DNA of 64,000 nucleotides from Caenorhabditis remanei. Lineage: Eukaryota; Nematoda; Chromadorea; Rhabditida; Rhabditidae. Every line of letters begins with the position of its first letter. Position 1 is the first letter of the stretch. The stretch spans positions 5,890,001 to 5,954,000 of the forward strand of contig NC_071329.1 of NCBI RefSeq assembly GCF_010183535.1. Direction: 5' to 3'. Made by a program: the position numbers and the translations under genes. This document shows, piece by piece, positions 1 through 8,147 of this stretch. The notes under the pieces are model-generated. The model did no database searches. It was not told the origin of the DNA and saw only the letters and a list, made by a program, of their open reading frames with translations.

Positions 1-591
1 GGTGGTCACTTGTTTAACTATACGTTCCGGCGTTTCTTCGATATCAAGAAACTTCTCAATCACTTGATCTACGAGTTGAAGTTTTTCAAAAGAACTGGGA
101 CGCCTCAAGTGACCGATGAAGGAGTTGACATTGATTTGGACTCGTCAGACGATATGTCTGAGTAAGAAGACGATATGTCTGAGTCAGAGGACGACATGAC
201 TGAGTCAGAAGACGACATGACTGAGATAACAGATATTTCGTCAGATGGCACGTCGGATGACGATGAGATGGCTGATCAACCTGATTTTCAAGGTATGAAC
301 TTTCGGGGTCTAAATTTATAATAGCACTCTCAAGTTAAGGATACATCTTTTGAAACAACTCTTAACTTTGTTTCATTTTGAAAATTTCGCTTTCCATTTA
401 TATTAGTAGGATCTACTCTTTATATTTTTTGAACCATTTTTTCAGGCGTCAATCCAGGCCGCCAACGATCTCCGCAACCTCAGAATCGTCTGAATCCGGC
501 CCCATCCCGCTCTCCGCCACCTCCACATCTTCGTCGGAACCCGGCTCGTTCTTCCTCACGTGGTCGTGGTCGTTGCCGTGGCCGTTCATAA
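1..591 (+). pseudogene. 3' end of acidic / RG-tail protein gene, in-frame stop
   Basis: Two exons are visible: the first runs from the window edge to 292, then an intron 293-445 (GTATGA...TTTTTCAG), then 446-591 ending in TAA at 589-591. Frame is open from base 1. It gives a hydrophobic/basic stretch (HLFNYTFRRFFDIKKLLNHL), then a 21-base repeat coding for EDDM(S/T)ES-like heptads, then a Pro/Arg-rich part and an RGRGRCRGRS tail. A TAA at 163-165 replaces the TCA serine codon found at the same place in the neighbouring heptad, so the frame is broken there. An AATAAA lies at 646-651. The stop lies in GAGTAAGA, which could instead act as a splice donor (GT at 162-163) joined to the same acceptor in another frame. 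I do not recognise the family. The 5' part lies outside the window. Confidence 0.55.
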
Positions 592-727
592 TTTGATGTT
601 AATTGCATTTATTTATTTATTTTCGAATGAAAAAATTAAAATTTGAATAAAGAATGAATGAACAACGTTCGCGCTGCTGACGAATTGCTTACTGAACAGT
701 CGTTTCGCATCAGAACACTTATATTTC

Positions 728-946
728 TATGGGACTATCAAAATCGCTATGAGACCATTTAAATCCTAATGGACCCATAAAATCCTTATGGGACCACTAG
801 AAATACATGGGCCCACTAAAATCACTTAGGACCATCAAAATCCCTAAGGACCATTAAAATCCCTTAGGACCATTAAAATCACTTGGGACCATTAAAATCA
901 CTATGGGACCATTAAACTCCTATGGGACCATTAAAATAGGATAGAG
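728..946. repeat. 20-base minisatellite (GGGACCATTAAAATCACTAT)
   Basis: About eleven degenerate copies of a roughly 20-base unit, clearest at 840-946 where GGACCATTAAAATC recurs at 20-base spacing. Copies at the left end are more diverged. No coding potential is seen in 592-1250 apart from this tract and a short CTTCCTT-type microsatellite near 1010-1040. Confidence 0.8.
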
Positions 947-1009
947 CCAAAATTCCTTCAAATTTGTCATTTTCAAAATTAACTTCCGATTTCCCGGTTC
1001 GGAACCCAA

Positions 1010-1040
1010 CTTCCTTCCTTCTTCCTTCTTCCTTCTTCCC
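1010..1040. repeat. CTTCCTT microsatellite
   Basis: Short pyrimidine run of CTTCCTTCTT-type repeats. It is the only distinctive feature between the 20-base minisatellite and the first inverted-repeat element. Confidence 0.6.
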
Positions 1041-1251
1041 TTTTCAAAAATTTTAATTCCGCACAGCTCTGTTTGGTACATTTCTTGAGAGTATCCTATT
1101 AAATGAATCACTCCTGAAGAAGATTTTCAGAGAGTACAGAAATCTATTTGAACATGTCGCTCATAATCGAGAAAAAGTTAATTGATATAATAGACAAAGA
1201 GCAAAAAATAGGATATAAATTGGGAGATATAATAAACTTTGGTACAGACCA

Positions 1252-1638
1252 CAGTTGCATGGAATTCCGACTTCCGACTTCCGACTTCCGGGCATTTTTA
1301 TCATTCCGACTTCCGATTTCCGCCCTTTGCAGAAATACTTGGAAAAATGGTCTAAAAGGAGAGAAAATTGGCTTTTCTTCAGCCAAAATCTAATTTTTCA
1401 CTGACTTCCGCCAATTTTATGATTTTTTCTCTTAGAGTTTTTGAAAGTTTGAGAAAAAATCTAATTCCGACTTCCGACTTCCGACTTCCAACTTCCGACT
1501 TCCGGTTAAGGGAATTCACTTCCGACTTCCGACTTCCGGTTAAGGGAATTCACTTCCGACTTCCGACTTCCGACTTCCGGTTAAGGGAATTCAATTCGGA
1601 AGTCGGAAGTCGGAATTCCCGACAACACTGGTACAGAC
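1252..1638. mobile_element. hAT-like MITE 1 with ACTTCCG core
   Basis: The element (1260-1630) lies between two copies of GTACAGAC (1252-1259 and 1631-1638), an 8-base target duplication as in hAT transposons. The left end reads CACAGTTGCATGGAATTCC. The reverse complement of the right end is CAGTGTTGTCGGGAATTCC, so the termini are imperfect inverted repeats. The interior is mostly tandem ACTTCCG heptamers in both orientations plus an AT-rich middle. No transposase frame is present, so it is non-autonomous. Confidence 0.65.
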
Positions 1639-1842
1639 CAGAGTTTCATGGAATTCCGACTTCCGACTTCCGGGCTTTTTTTCCATTGCGACTTCCGACT
1701 TCCGGATAAGGAATTTTACTTCCGACTTCCGACTTCCGGGTAATTTTTACTTCCGACTTCCGACTTCCGTTTCGAAAATTTCACTTCCGACTTCCGACTT
1801 CCGGATAAGAAATTTTCCCTTCCATGCAACTTCGGTACAGAC
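1631..1842. mobile_element. hAT-like MITE 2, same target as MITE 1
   Basis: Element 1639-1834 begins CAGAGTTTCATGGAATTCC and ends in the inverted form TTCCATGCAACTTCG. It is flanked by GTACAGAC at 1631-1638 and 1835-1842. Its left target copy is also the right target copy of MITE 1, so two elements sit head to tail sharing one 8-base motif present three times. The interior is ACTTCCG heptamers. Confidence 0.7.
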
Positions 1843-1859
1843 ACACAGACAGAAATTGA

Positions 1860-1912
1860 TTAGTTCTCTTCGTCCTCTTCGAAGATTTGTTGCAGGTATT
1901 GGGCGTGGCTTT
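1860..1912 (-). CDS. Possible terminal exon, acidic C-terminus
   Basis: On the minus strand a TTCTTCAG acceptor precedes a 53-base open stretch whose best frame reads SHAQYLQQIFEEDEEN and then TAA (1860-1862). Acceptor quality and the acidic ending resemble a last exon. No upstream partner exon is evident, because a nested repeat cluster begins at 1962. It may be the remnant of a gene cut by those insertions. Short and unconfirmed. Confidence 0.3.
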
Positions 1913-2034
1913 CTGAAGAAATATAAATAATTAGAGATTTTGAATTTTTAAGTTTGAATGTGCGCTCTATTGAGAATTAGGGGGGGGTGTAGTCTGGGTG
2001 GACAAGATGTAAAGTTTTTGAAGGAGAAAAAAAA

Positions 2035-2587
2035 GGCTCCGGGACATTTCGAAACTGCGACATTTCGAAACCGGACATTTCGAAACCGGTAAAACGCGTA
2101 TAAATTTTTCTCTAGAAAAGAGGTAATATTATGGTTCCGAGGGTCCTTGATCTTCAGATTGGTACCAAAAAGCTAAAAACAAAAAACAAAAAAGTTTTGC
2201 CAGGCCCGGTGTCGAACCCCGGACCCTCGGAACCAGAGTTGCGCGGAATTCCGACTTCCTACTTCCGGGCTGTTTTTCACTTCCGACTTCAGTTATGTTT
2301 ACCTCCGACTTCCGTCATTCCATAATTGTGGGATTTCGGAAAAGTACATCTCGCAGAAATAGAAGGAAAAATGGTCTTTGCGAAAAAATCTACTTCCGAC
2401 TTCCGACTTCCGAATTCCGAGTTCCGACTTCCGGGCGTTTTTTTCACTTCCGAATTCCAACTTCCGACTTCCGGATTAGAAATTTTACTTCCGACATCCG
2501 AATTCCGTTTTAGAAAAAATCACTTCCGCGCAACTCTGCTCGGAACCATAATATAATATAATACCGGTTTCGAAATGTCACGGAGCC
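2035..2587. mobile_element. Inverted-repeat element with GACATTTCGAAAC termini
   Basis: The left end GGCTCCGGGACATTTCGAAAC (2035-2055) pairs with the inverted right end ending at 2587, with one mismatch in 21. Both flanks are runs of eight A, which may be a target duplication or chance. Near the left end GACATTTCGAAACCGG is repeated. Inside, an arm with GGTTCCGAGGGTCC (2132-2145) pairs with GGACCCTCGGAACC (2220-2233 plus the base after the insertion), interrupted by a later hAT-like MITE. The inner hairpin carries a degenerate tRNA B-box-like GTGTCGAACCCC, which is only suggestive. Confidence 0.6.
2226..2546. mobile_element. hAT-like MITE 3, perfect 8-base TSD
   Basis: Element 2234-2538 runs from CAGAGTTGCGCGGAA to TTCCGCGCAACTCTG, perfect 15-base inverted ends. 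Target duplication CTCGGAAC is perfect at 2226-2233 and 2539-2546. The interior holds ACTTCCG heptamers. It inserted into one arm of an older hairpin inside the 2035-2587 element; removing it restores that arm. Confidence 0.85.
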
Positions 2588-3073
2588 AAAAAAAACATGA
2601 AAATCGGGAAAAAACTACATTTTTCACTCAAAAAAGCAACAAATCAAAGATTTTTATTGTTTTTTGCCAAAAAATTCGTTGAAATTTCAAATTTTCAGTC
2701 AAAAAGCTAAGTTTTGACTCATTTTTCGTGTTTTTTTCTACAAAAATGTAGGTAGAAATCTCTATTTTTCTAAAAATCCCATAGAAACTTCTAAATTTCA
2801 AAGAAAATTGACAATTTTAAGCAATTTTGAGAATTTTTCTCTGAAAAATGATAATTTTCAGTCAAAAAAAGTGAAAAAAACGGTAAATTCTCTCCAATTT
2901 TCACATTTTTCTCATTCAAAACCCATCAATAAACGGTTTGAATCTTGTCCACGTGGACTCCAATTTCCAATTCTCAATAGAGCACCCTTACTCACTTCTA
3001 TTCTTCACAGGCTTAACTTTGGTACTTAATTTTGGAAAATTTTAGGAGAAATTAATAGAAATTGCTCTGATAG
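2588..3073. other. AT-rich intergenic, no gene seen
   Basis: AT-rich DNA with repeated short motifs of the TTTTCAGTCAAAAA type, including the right arm of the outer inverted repeat. No open frame with splice signals or coding character was found on either strand. Confidence 0.6.
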
Positions 3074-3300
3074 GAATGTATCAGAATTGCGCGGAATTCC
3101 GACTTCCGACTTCCGAGCTGTTTTTCACTTCCGACTTCCGACTTCCGTTTTCAAAATTTTACTTCCGACTTCGGACTTCCGACTTCCGGGCGTTTTTTCA
3201 CTTCCTACTTCCGGCTTCCGACTTCCGTTTTCAAAATTTCACTTCCGACTTCCGACCTCCGTTTTAGAAAAAATCACTTCCGCGCAACTCTAGAATGTAT
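3074..3300. mobile_element. hAT-like MITE 4
   Basis: Element 3082-3292 runs from CAGAATTGCGCGGAATTCC to TTCCGCGCAACTCTA. The terminal base is changed from the family G. Target duplication GAATGTAT is perfect at 3074-3081 and 3293-3300. The interior is ACTTCCG heptamers with two TTTTCAAAATTT spacers. Confidence 0.85.
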
Positions 3301-3476
3301 GTACGTTTTTATTTTCATATTTTGAGCCTCTTCAAGCAAAACATATATTAGCACGACACGTGTCTTACAACCGCGCTCTACCGAAACCGCGAGAAAATAG
3401 TGTGCGAAATTGAGAGACGCAGAGAAAAAGAGACATTTCTCAAGGGGATTTCTGTGGAGCGCACTTGTAACGAACT

Positions 3477-3556
3477 GTGTCGAGCAGAGTTGCATGGAAT
3501 TCCGACTTCCGACTTCCGTTTTAGAAAAATCACTTCCGCGCAACTCTGGTGTCGAG
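3477..3556. mobile_element. hAT-like MITE 5, only 64 bases
   Basis: Element 3485-3548 runs from CAGAGTTGCATGGAATTCC to TTCCGCGCAACTCTG. Perfect 8-base target duplication GTGTCGAG at 3477-3484 and 3549-3556. At 64 bases it is close to two termini back to back with three heptamer copies between. The left end carries the ATGG variant and the right end the CGCG variant. Confidence 0.85.
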
Positions 3557-3660
3557 ATATACAAGATTCATTGTTCGTCGGAAAATCACATTTTTCCATC
3601 AAAAATAGCAAGTTTCAAAAGAAAAATCCGGATTTTTCTATCGAAAAGTGTGCTTTTCAA

Positions 3661-3741
3661 CAGAGTTGCATGGAATTCCGACTTCCGACTTCCGACTTCC
3701 GGATAACAAAAATCACTTCCGACTTCCGACTTCCGGATAAG
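3661..3741. mobile_element. Truncated hAT-like MITE 6 at array edge
   Basis: Starts with the family terminus CAGAGTTGCATGGAATTCC at 3661 and continues in ACTTCCG heptamers. It has no right terminus: at 3742 the sequence passes directly into the first satellite array (TCTGTGTCGGAACC). Array formation or a deletion at its edge therefore removed the right end. Confidence 0.65.
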
Positions 3742-5235
3742 TCTGTGTCGGAACCGGTTAGACACACTTCGACCAGAGGGTGAAGGAGTCTATAATAAAC
3801 GGGCTGAGGTTTTCTTCAGTAGACGCGGGTTTGAATCCTCCCGGGTTAGAAATCAATAAAATTATGACTGAAATTCCTAAAAACAGGGCTTTTTTAAATC
3901 TAGAAATCAATAAAATTATGACTGAAATTCCTAAAAACTGGGTACTTTTTATGAAATTAACTTCCCCCACCATTCTTATCTGTGTCGGAACCGGTTAGAC
4001 ACACTTCGACCAGAGGGTGAAGGAGTCTATAATAAACGGGCTGAGGTTTTCTTCAGTAGACGCGGGTTTGAATCCTCCCGGGTTAGAAATCAATAAAATT
4101 ATGACTGAAATTCCTAAAAACAGGGCTTTTTTAAATCTAGAAATCAATAAAATTATAATTGAAATTCCTAAAAACAGGACTTTTTTAAATCTGGAAATCA
4201 ATAAAATTATGACTGAAATTCCTAAACACAGGACTTTTTTAAATCTAGAAATCAATAAAATTATGATTGAAATTCCTAAAAACTGGGTACTTTTTATGAA
4301 ATTAACTTCCCCCACCATTCTTATCTGTGTCGGAACCGGTTAGACACACTTCGACCAGAGGGTGAAGGAGTCTATAATAAACGGGCTGAGGTTTTCTTCA
4401 GTAGACGCGGGTTTGAATCCTCCCGGGTTAGAAATCAATAAAGTTATGACTGAAATTCCTAAAAACAGGGCTTTTTTAAATCTAGAAATCAATAAAATTA
4501 TAATTGAAATTCCTAAAAACAGGACTTTTTTAAATCTGGAAATCAATAAAATTATGACTGAAATTCCTAAACACAGGACTTTTTTAAATCTAGAAATCAA
4601 TAAAATTATGATTGAAATTCCTAAAAACTGGGTACTTTTTATGAAATTAACTTCCCCCACCATTCTTATCTGTGTCGGAACCGGTTAGACACACTTCGAC
4701 CAGAGGGTGAAGGAGTCTATAATAAACGGGCTGAGGTTTTCTTCAGTAGACGCGGGTTTGAATCCTCCCGGGTTAGAAATCAATAAAATTATGACTGAAA
4801 TTCCTAAAAACAGGGCTTTTTTAAATCTAGAAATCAATAAAATTATAATTGAAATTCCTAAAAACAGGACTTTTTTAAATCTAGAAATCAATAAAATTAT
4901 GACTGAAATTCCTAAAAACTGGGTACTTTTTATGAAATTAACTTCCCCCACCATTCTTATCTGTGTCGGAACCGGTTAGACACACTTCGACCAGAGGGTG
5001 AAGGAGTCTATAATACCCGGGCTGAAGTTTTCTTCAGTAGACGCGGGTTTGAATCCTCCCGGGTTAGAAATCAATAAAATTATGACTGAAATTCCTAAAA
5101 ACAGGGCTTTTTTAAATCTAGAAATCAATAAAATTATGACTGAAATTCCTAAAAACTGGGTACTTTTTATGAAATTAACTTCCCCCACCATTCTTATCTG
5201 TGTCGGAACCGGTTAGACACACTTCGACCAGAGGG
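3742..5235. repeat. Satellite array 1, units of 237/291/345 bases
   Basis: Five full units start at successive CCGGTTAGACACACTTCGAC motifs, with spacing 237, 345, 345, 291 and 237. The steps of 54 come from a sub-repeat (AAATCAATAAAATTATGACT plus AAATTCCTAAAAACAGG and a T run) present two, three or four times per unit. The constant part carries a tRNA-like segment. Related to, but several percent to about 15 percent diverged from, the array at 44085-54337. Hydrophobic short frames on both strands recur with the unit and are not regarded as genes. Confidence 0.9.
3751..3849 (+). other. tRNA-like module of satellite unit (representative)
   Basis: GGTTTGAATCC at 3828-3838 matches the tRNA B-box GGTTCGANTCC at all but one position. 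Around it, GCGGG/CCTCC can form a T-arm with one mismatch and one G-T pair, and AACCGG can pair partly with CGGGTT as an acceptor-like stem. A hairpin (CTGAGG...CTTCAG) sits where a class II variable arm would be. The total of about 99 bases is longer than a real tRNA and the A-box is weak, so this is read as a tRNA-derived, SINE-like module, not a working tRNA. A run of six T follows at 3890-3895. One such module occurs in every unit of both arrays. Confidence 0.4.
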
Positions 5236-5658
5236 AGAGTGATTAAGGCAATAAATGTGAATAACAGCAACAAACAATTTAGAAAATTATCAAGAGCTCG
5301 TCCATATTATCGGTGTTGCCGAAATTTTGAATAGGATCCCAATCCGTATGATCCCAATTTTTTTCCTCTACTAATATCGTGAGCTCGAATGGGTCCAAAT
5401 CCAGATCCACTTGCTCCTGTAGCTGCATCAGTTTGAGTAGTTTCAACGGACTCCGAAATGGCTAGTTTGAGATGTGTGTGTATATTATCTTCTGCTCCTT
5501 CACAATGCGTGCCAGAATCTCCCAATATTGAAAGCAGGTGGAGCGGTCGGCGACGTTCAACAAGGTTCTATTTAGATTGAACTTGACCGTGAAGTCTGGA
5601 CCAAGCACAATGAGAATAATTCCCAACATTTTTTCCCCTTTTTCAATAGGTGTACGGT
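5236..5658 (-). other. Possible small gene or gene relic
   Basis: On the minus strand an ATG near 5628 opens a frame of about 55 codons with a hydrophobic start (MLGIILIVLG) and TFxFQYWE-like text. A second overlapping frame from 5525 to 5307 codes a Gly/Ser-rich peptide. Neither has clear splice partners. Unrecognised; it may be a fragment of a gene displaced by the neighbouring array. No counterpart is present in duplication copy B, whose homology begins further right. Confidence 0.25.
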
Positions 5659-5740
5659 AGTTTTAATTAACAGGTGTACGGTATACAGGTATACAGGTGT
5701 ACAGGTGCACGGTAGGGATACGGTAGGGGGTACGGTAGGT
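5659..5740. repeat. ACAGGTGTACGGTA short tandem repeats
   Basis: Degenerate repeats of CAGGTGTAC and TACGGTAGG leading into the G run at the duplication boundary. Confidence 0.6.
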
Positions 5741-5756
5741 GGGGGGGGGGGGGGGG
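5741..5756. repeat. G16 homopolymer at duplication boundary
   Basis: Sixteen consecutive G. Homology with copy B starts here: the counterpart at 54338-54342 is five G followed by the same GATATTCAGAGAG. Left of the run the two copies are unrelated. Confidence 0.9.
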
Positions 5757-5958
5757 ATATTCAGAGAGTTTTTGATTATAGGTAATCAGGTAAACAGGTA
5801 AAACAGGTGCACAGGCACTTGGGGATTATGAACAGGGGTATGATGAATTGCAGGCCTTTTTTTCAATTACAGGTAGGCATTGCAGGCCTTTTTTGAGGAA
5901 GTGCCATAAAAATCCTTCGGAAAAACGGTACCATAAAAATCCTTTACTTACTACTAAT

Positions 5959-6050
5959 ATGATGTAAATCAACGAGCTCTTTCTATTGGTGGTTTCCTTT
6001 TTAATGTACGATCAGAATGAGATGAGTTATTTTGAATTTCGTCAAAAATG
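5959..6050 (+). repeat. Lone relic of the 192-base satellite unit
   Basis: ATGATGTAAATCAACGAGCT through GAATTTCGTCAAAAATG matches about 92 bases of the 192-base unit. It carries the CTATTGGTGGTTTCC variant found mainly in the right part of the big array. It sits in a stretch (about 5925-6165) that copy B lacks entirely. Confidence 0.85.
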
Positions 6051-6159
6051 GTACTGAAACTTGGAACGCTGCGTTCTCAGATGGTATTTAGACTCAATAA
6101 TCTCTGTCAGTAACTCATTCTCAATCCTTTACATTTCAAACTTGTGTTGTTTTCCTATC

Positions 6160-6542
6160 ACCTATTCTCTTTCAGATTTCTTCCGTCACTTAAACCTCTA
6201 ATATTTGCTTTTTAAAACATTGACTTTGTAAAAAAAAAGTCACATTTTGATTTTCTTCATCTTCAGTGCAATGTTCATGATAGTCGTCGTCACCTTCAGA
6301 CTCTGGGATCTCCTCACCGACTGGCAATTGAAAAAAACGTTTCAGTTTCTGTTCAAATTTTATAAAACTTTCTTCAAGATAGGGTGGCGGAGGTGATGTC
6401 TAGACTAGTTCCTTAAGACTAAACGGATCATAAAGAAATTTACCGGTTTGCTCCAAACAATAGTTTCGGCATAAAAAGTAAAGTCCAACTACGTTTTTGA
6501 GCACATGTTCAAGTGTTATTATGAGCAGCTACTGATGTAATT
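6160..6542 (-). pseudogene. Decayed copy of the divergent minus-strand gene
   Basis: Homologue of the two-exon minus gene at 54499-54821. Here three lesions are visible: an in-frame TAG at 6400-6402 where B has AAG, a donor GT changed to GA (base 6371), and an acceptor CAG changed to CAA (around 6327-6328). The remaining frame still matches (LCRNYCLEQTGKFLYDPF on the left exon, GEEIPES plus an acidic stretch on the right exon). It lies head to head with the intact chemoreceptor that starts at 6672. Confidence 0.65.
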
Positions 6543-6671
6543 GGTAAAGTTATTGAAAGTGAATACATTCTTGGTAGAATACATGTCTAGACTACTGTAA
6601 TCCCAAGAGAACCCTTCAAACACCACTTCCCATCGCTAAAAACATTAACAGATACTCTCGAAAACATTAAA

Positions 6672-7751
6672 ATGTGCTCGACTATGTGGTTAGAAGTGAC
6701 CGTTTACGCTGAAATTATTGGATTTGTACTATCTGTTACTCTCAATTTGATTCTCCAATGTTTGATATATGAAATGCCAAAAAAGACTTTTGGAAACTAT
6801 AAATATCTTATGTTCTCATTCTCATTATTGGGAATTTACTATTCATGTTGCGATTATTGGAGTAAACCGGTAAGTGTGTCCAAAATGCGTTATTGATTTT
6901 TGATCTGAACCTTTGATTCCAGAATGTTCACATCTCTGAGGTTTCGTTTGCCATATTCAACGTCAGAAAAGTGACAGGGTTTAATAAATATCTTGGAGTA
7001 ACCGCGCTTTGTTAGTACTACTAGTAGTAGTTAAAATTCTTGTTATTCATTTTCAGCTATTTACTGCGGCTGTTATGGAATGATGCTCGTTTTACTCACC
7101 ACTCATTTCTACTACAGGTTCTTATCAGTCACTCGTCCGTCAAAACTTTCTCGATTTTCTTCGAGAAACTTTCCAATTTGGGCTCTCCTTGTTTTGATGA
7201 GTTATTTGATATGGTTTGGTTTGACATACTTCGTAAACGGTTCCTCTTCTATGAAAGACCAAGTTTTGATACCAGAATTCGAAAGAGATTACTGTATGCA
7301 ACCTGATGATTTTTCGTATGTTGGAATACAGTACTATTATATTGATCGATTAACAGGAAAAACAAGGATGCATATCCCTTCACTCTTCTCAAGTACTGTG
7401 TATGCGTGTTTTATGACTCTTACTTCCGGTTCCATGACATATTTTGGTGTGAAGACGTATGCTCATCTCAATGAGCTAACGACCATGACTAGTTTAGATT
7501 TCCGTGAACTTCAAAATCAGCTGTTCCGAACTTTGGTTATTCAAACTCTGATTCCCTGCGTTTTCATGTATTTACCAGTCCTTTGTACGTTTTCATTCCC
7601 ATTATTCGGTCTGACAAGTGAAGCTTTGAGAAACTTTTTGCCGATATCTGTGGCTCTCTATTTGTGCTTCGAGCCTTTGGTTGCAATGTATTTCATCAAG
7701 ATTTTTAGAAAACGAATAATTGGTATTCAAGATTTTTTTGGTTCAAAATGA
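6672..7751 (+). CDS. Str-type seven-transmembrane chemoreceptor
   Basis: Three exons: 6672-6869, 6923-7010 and 7057-7751, with introns GTAAGT...TTCCAG and GTTAGT...TTTCAG, giving 326 residues. Known nematode Str receptors are G-protein-coupled and act in chemosensory neurons. Seen here: hydrophobic segments near residues 8-30, 41-60, 94-115, 134-155, 205-228, 252-278 and 288-308. The cytoplasmic-edge motif LQNQLFRTLVIQ (about 247-258) is followed by IPCVFMYLPV, typical of the Str/Srj group, and the last helix ends in EPLVAMYFIKIFRKRI. The start is the first ATG in frame with a full first helix. The gene is tail to tail with the poly(A) polymerase. All splice sites and the frame are intact. 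The second donor (GTTAGT) is weak. The exact Str subfamily is uncertain; ligand unknown. Confidence 0.85.
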
Positions 7752-8147
7752 TCAATTGTAGATTTTCAGAAGTTGTAACCTGCCAGAAGTATAAGAAAAG
7801 AGGACAAGTTTCAAATATGCAAACAATAACTTGAATCTTCCTTCATATAAGAATGATGACATTTTTACAATTGCTTCATGAACGATAATTATTTGCTTTA
7901 TTCTAGGTTCCAACCAGCATTAAACTTGTGTATCAGTCTTCAAAATAATCTTTTGCTTTACTCATTTGTATACAATTCATTCGTTCTTTTTTCATTTACT
8001 GAAATCTTGAGTTTCTTTTGTTTTATAAATACAAAACAATTTCAATTTTCAAACTTTATTTTAAATAAAAACAGAAAACAAACAAACGAAAGGAAGGGAA
8101 ATGTATTTTACAAAAAAGGGAAGAATAAATTAATTTGAGACAATAAA
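7752..8147. other. Convergent 3' intergenic, no gene seen
   Basis: AT-rich spacer between the chemoreceptor stop and the poly(A) polymerase stop. AATAAA-like motifs lie on both strands (for example near 8050-8070 for the minus gene), consistent with 3' ends. No coding signal. Confidence 0.6.

Larger units (their letters stand above)
1962..2987. mobile_element. Outer inverted-repeat element, nested host
   Basis: Left arm near 1962-1980 (GCTCTATTGAGAATT) and 1999-2010 (GTGGACAAGATG) is matched in inverted order by 2941-2952 and 2970-2985. These termini enclose about 1 kb that contains a second inverted-repeat element (2035-2587), which itself contains a hAT-like MITE (2234-2538). The remaining sequence, 2588-2940, is AT-rich with many TTTTCAGTCAAAAA-like motifs and no gene. 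Confidence 0.55.

Noticed and set aside
1368..1709. Frames coding TSDFRLP repeats at 1368-3783
   Set aside because: They are translations of the ACTTCCG heptamer inside MITEs, not proteins.
3751..3849. A functional tRNA gene in each satellite unit
   Set aside because: Length of about 99 bases, weak A-box, imperfect acceptor pairing and no clear anticodon loop; kept only as a tRNA-like module.
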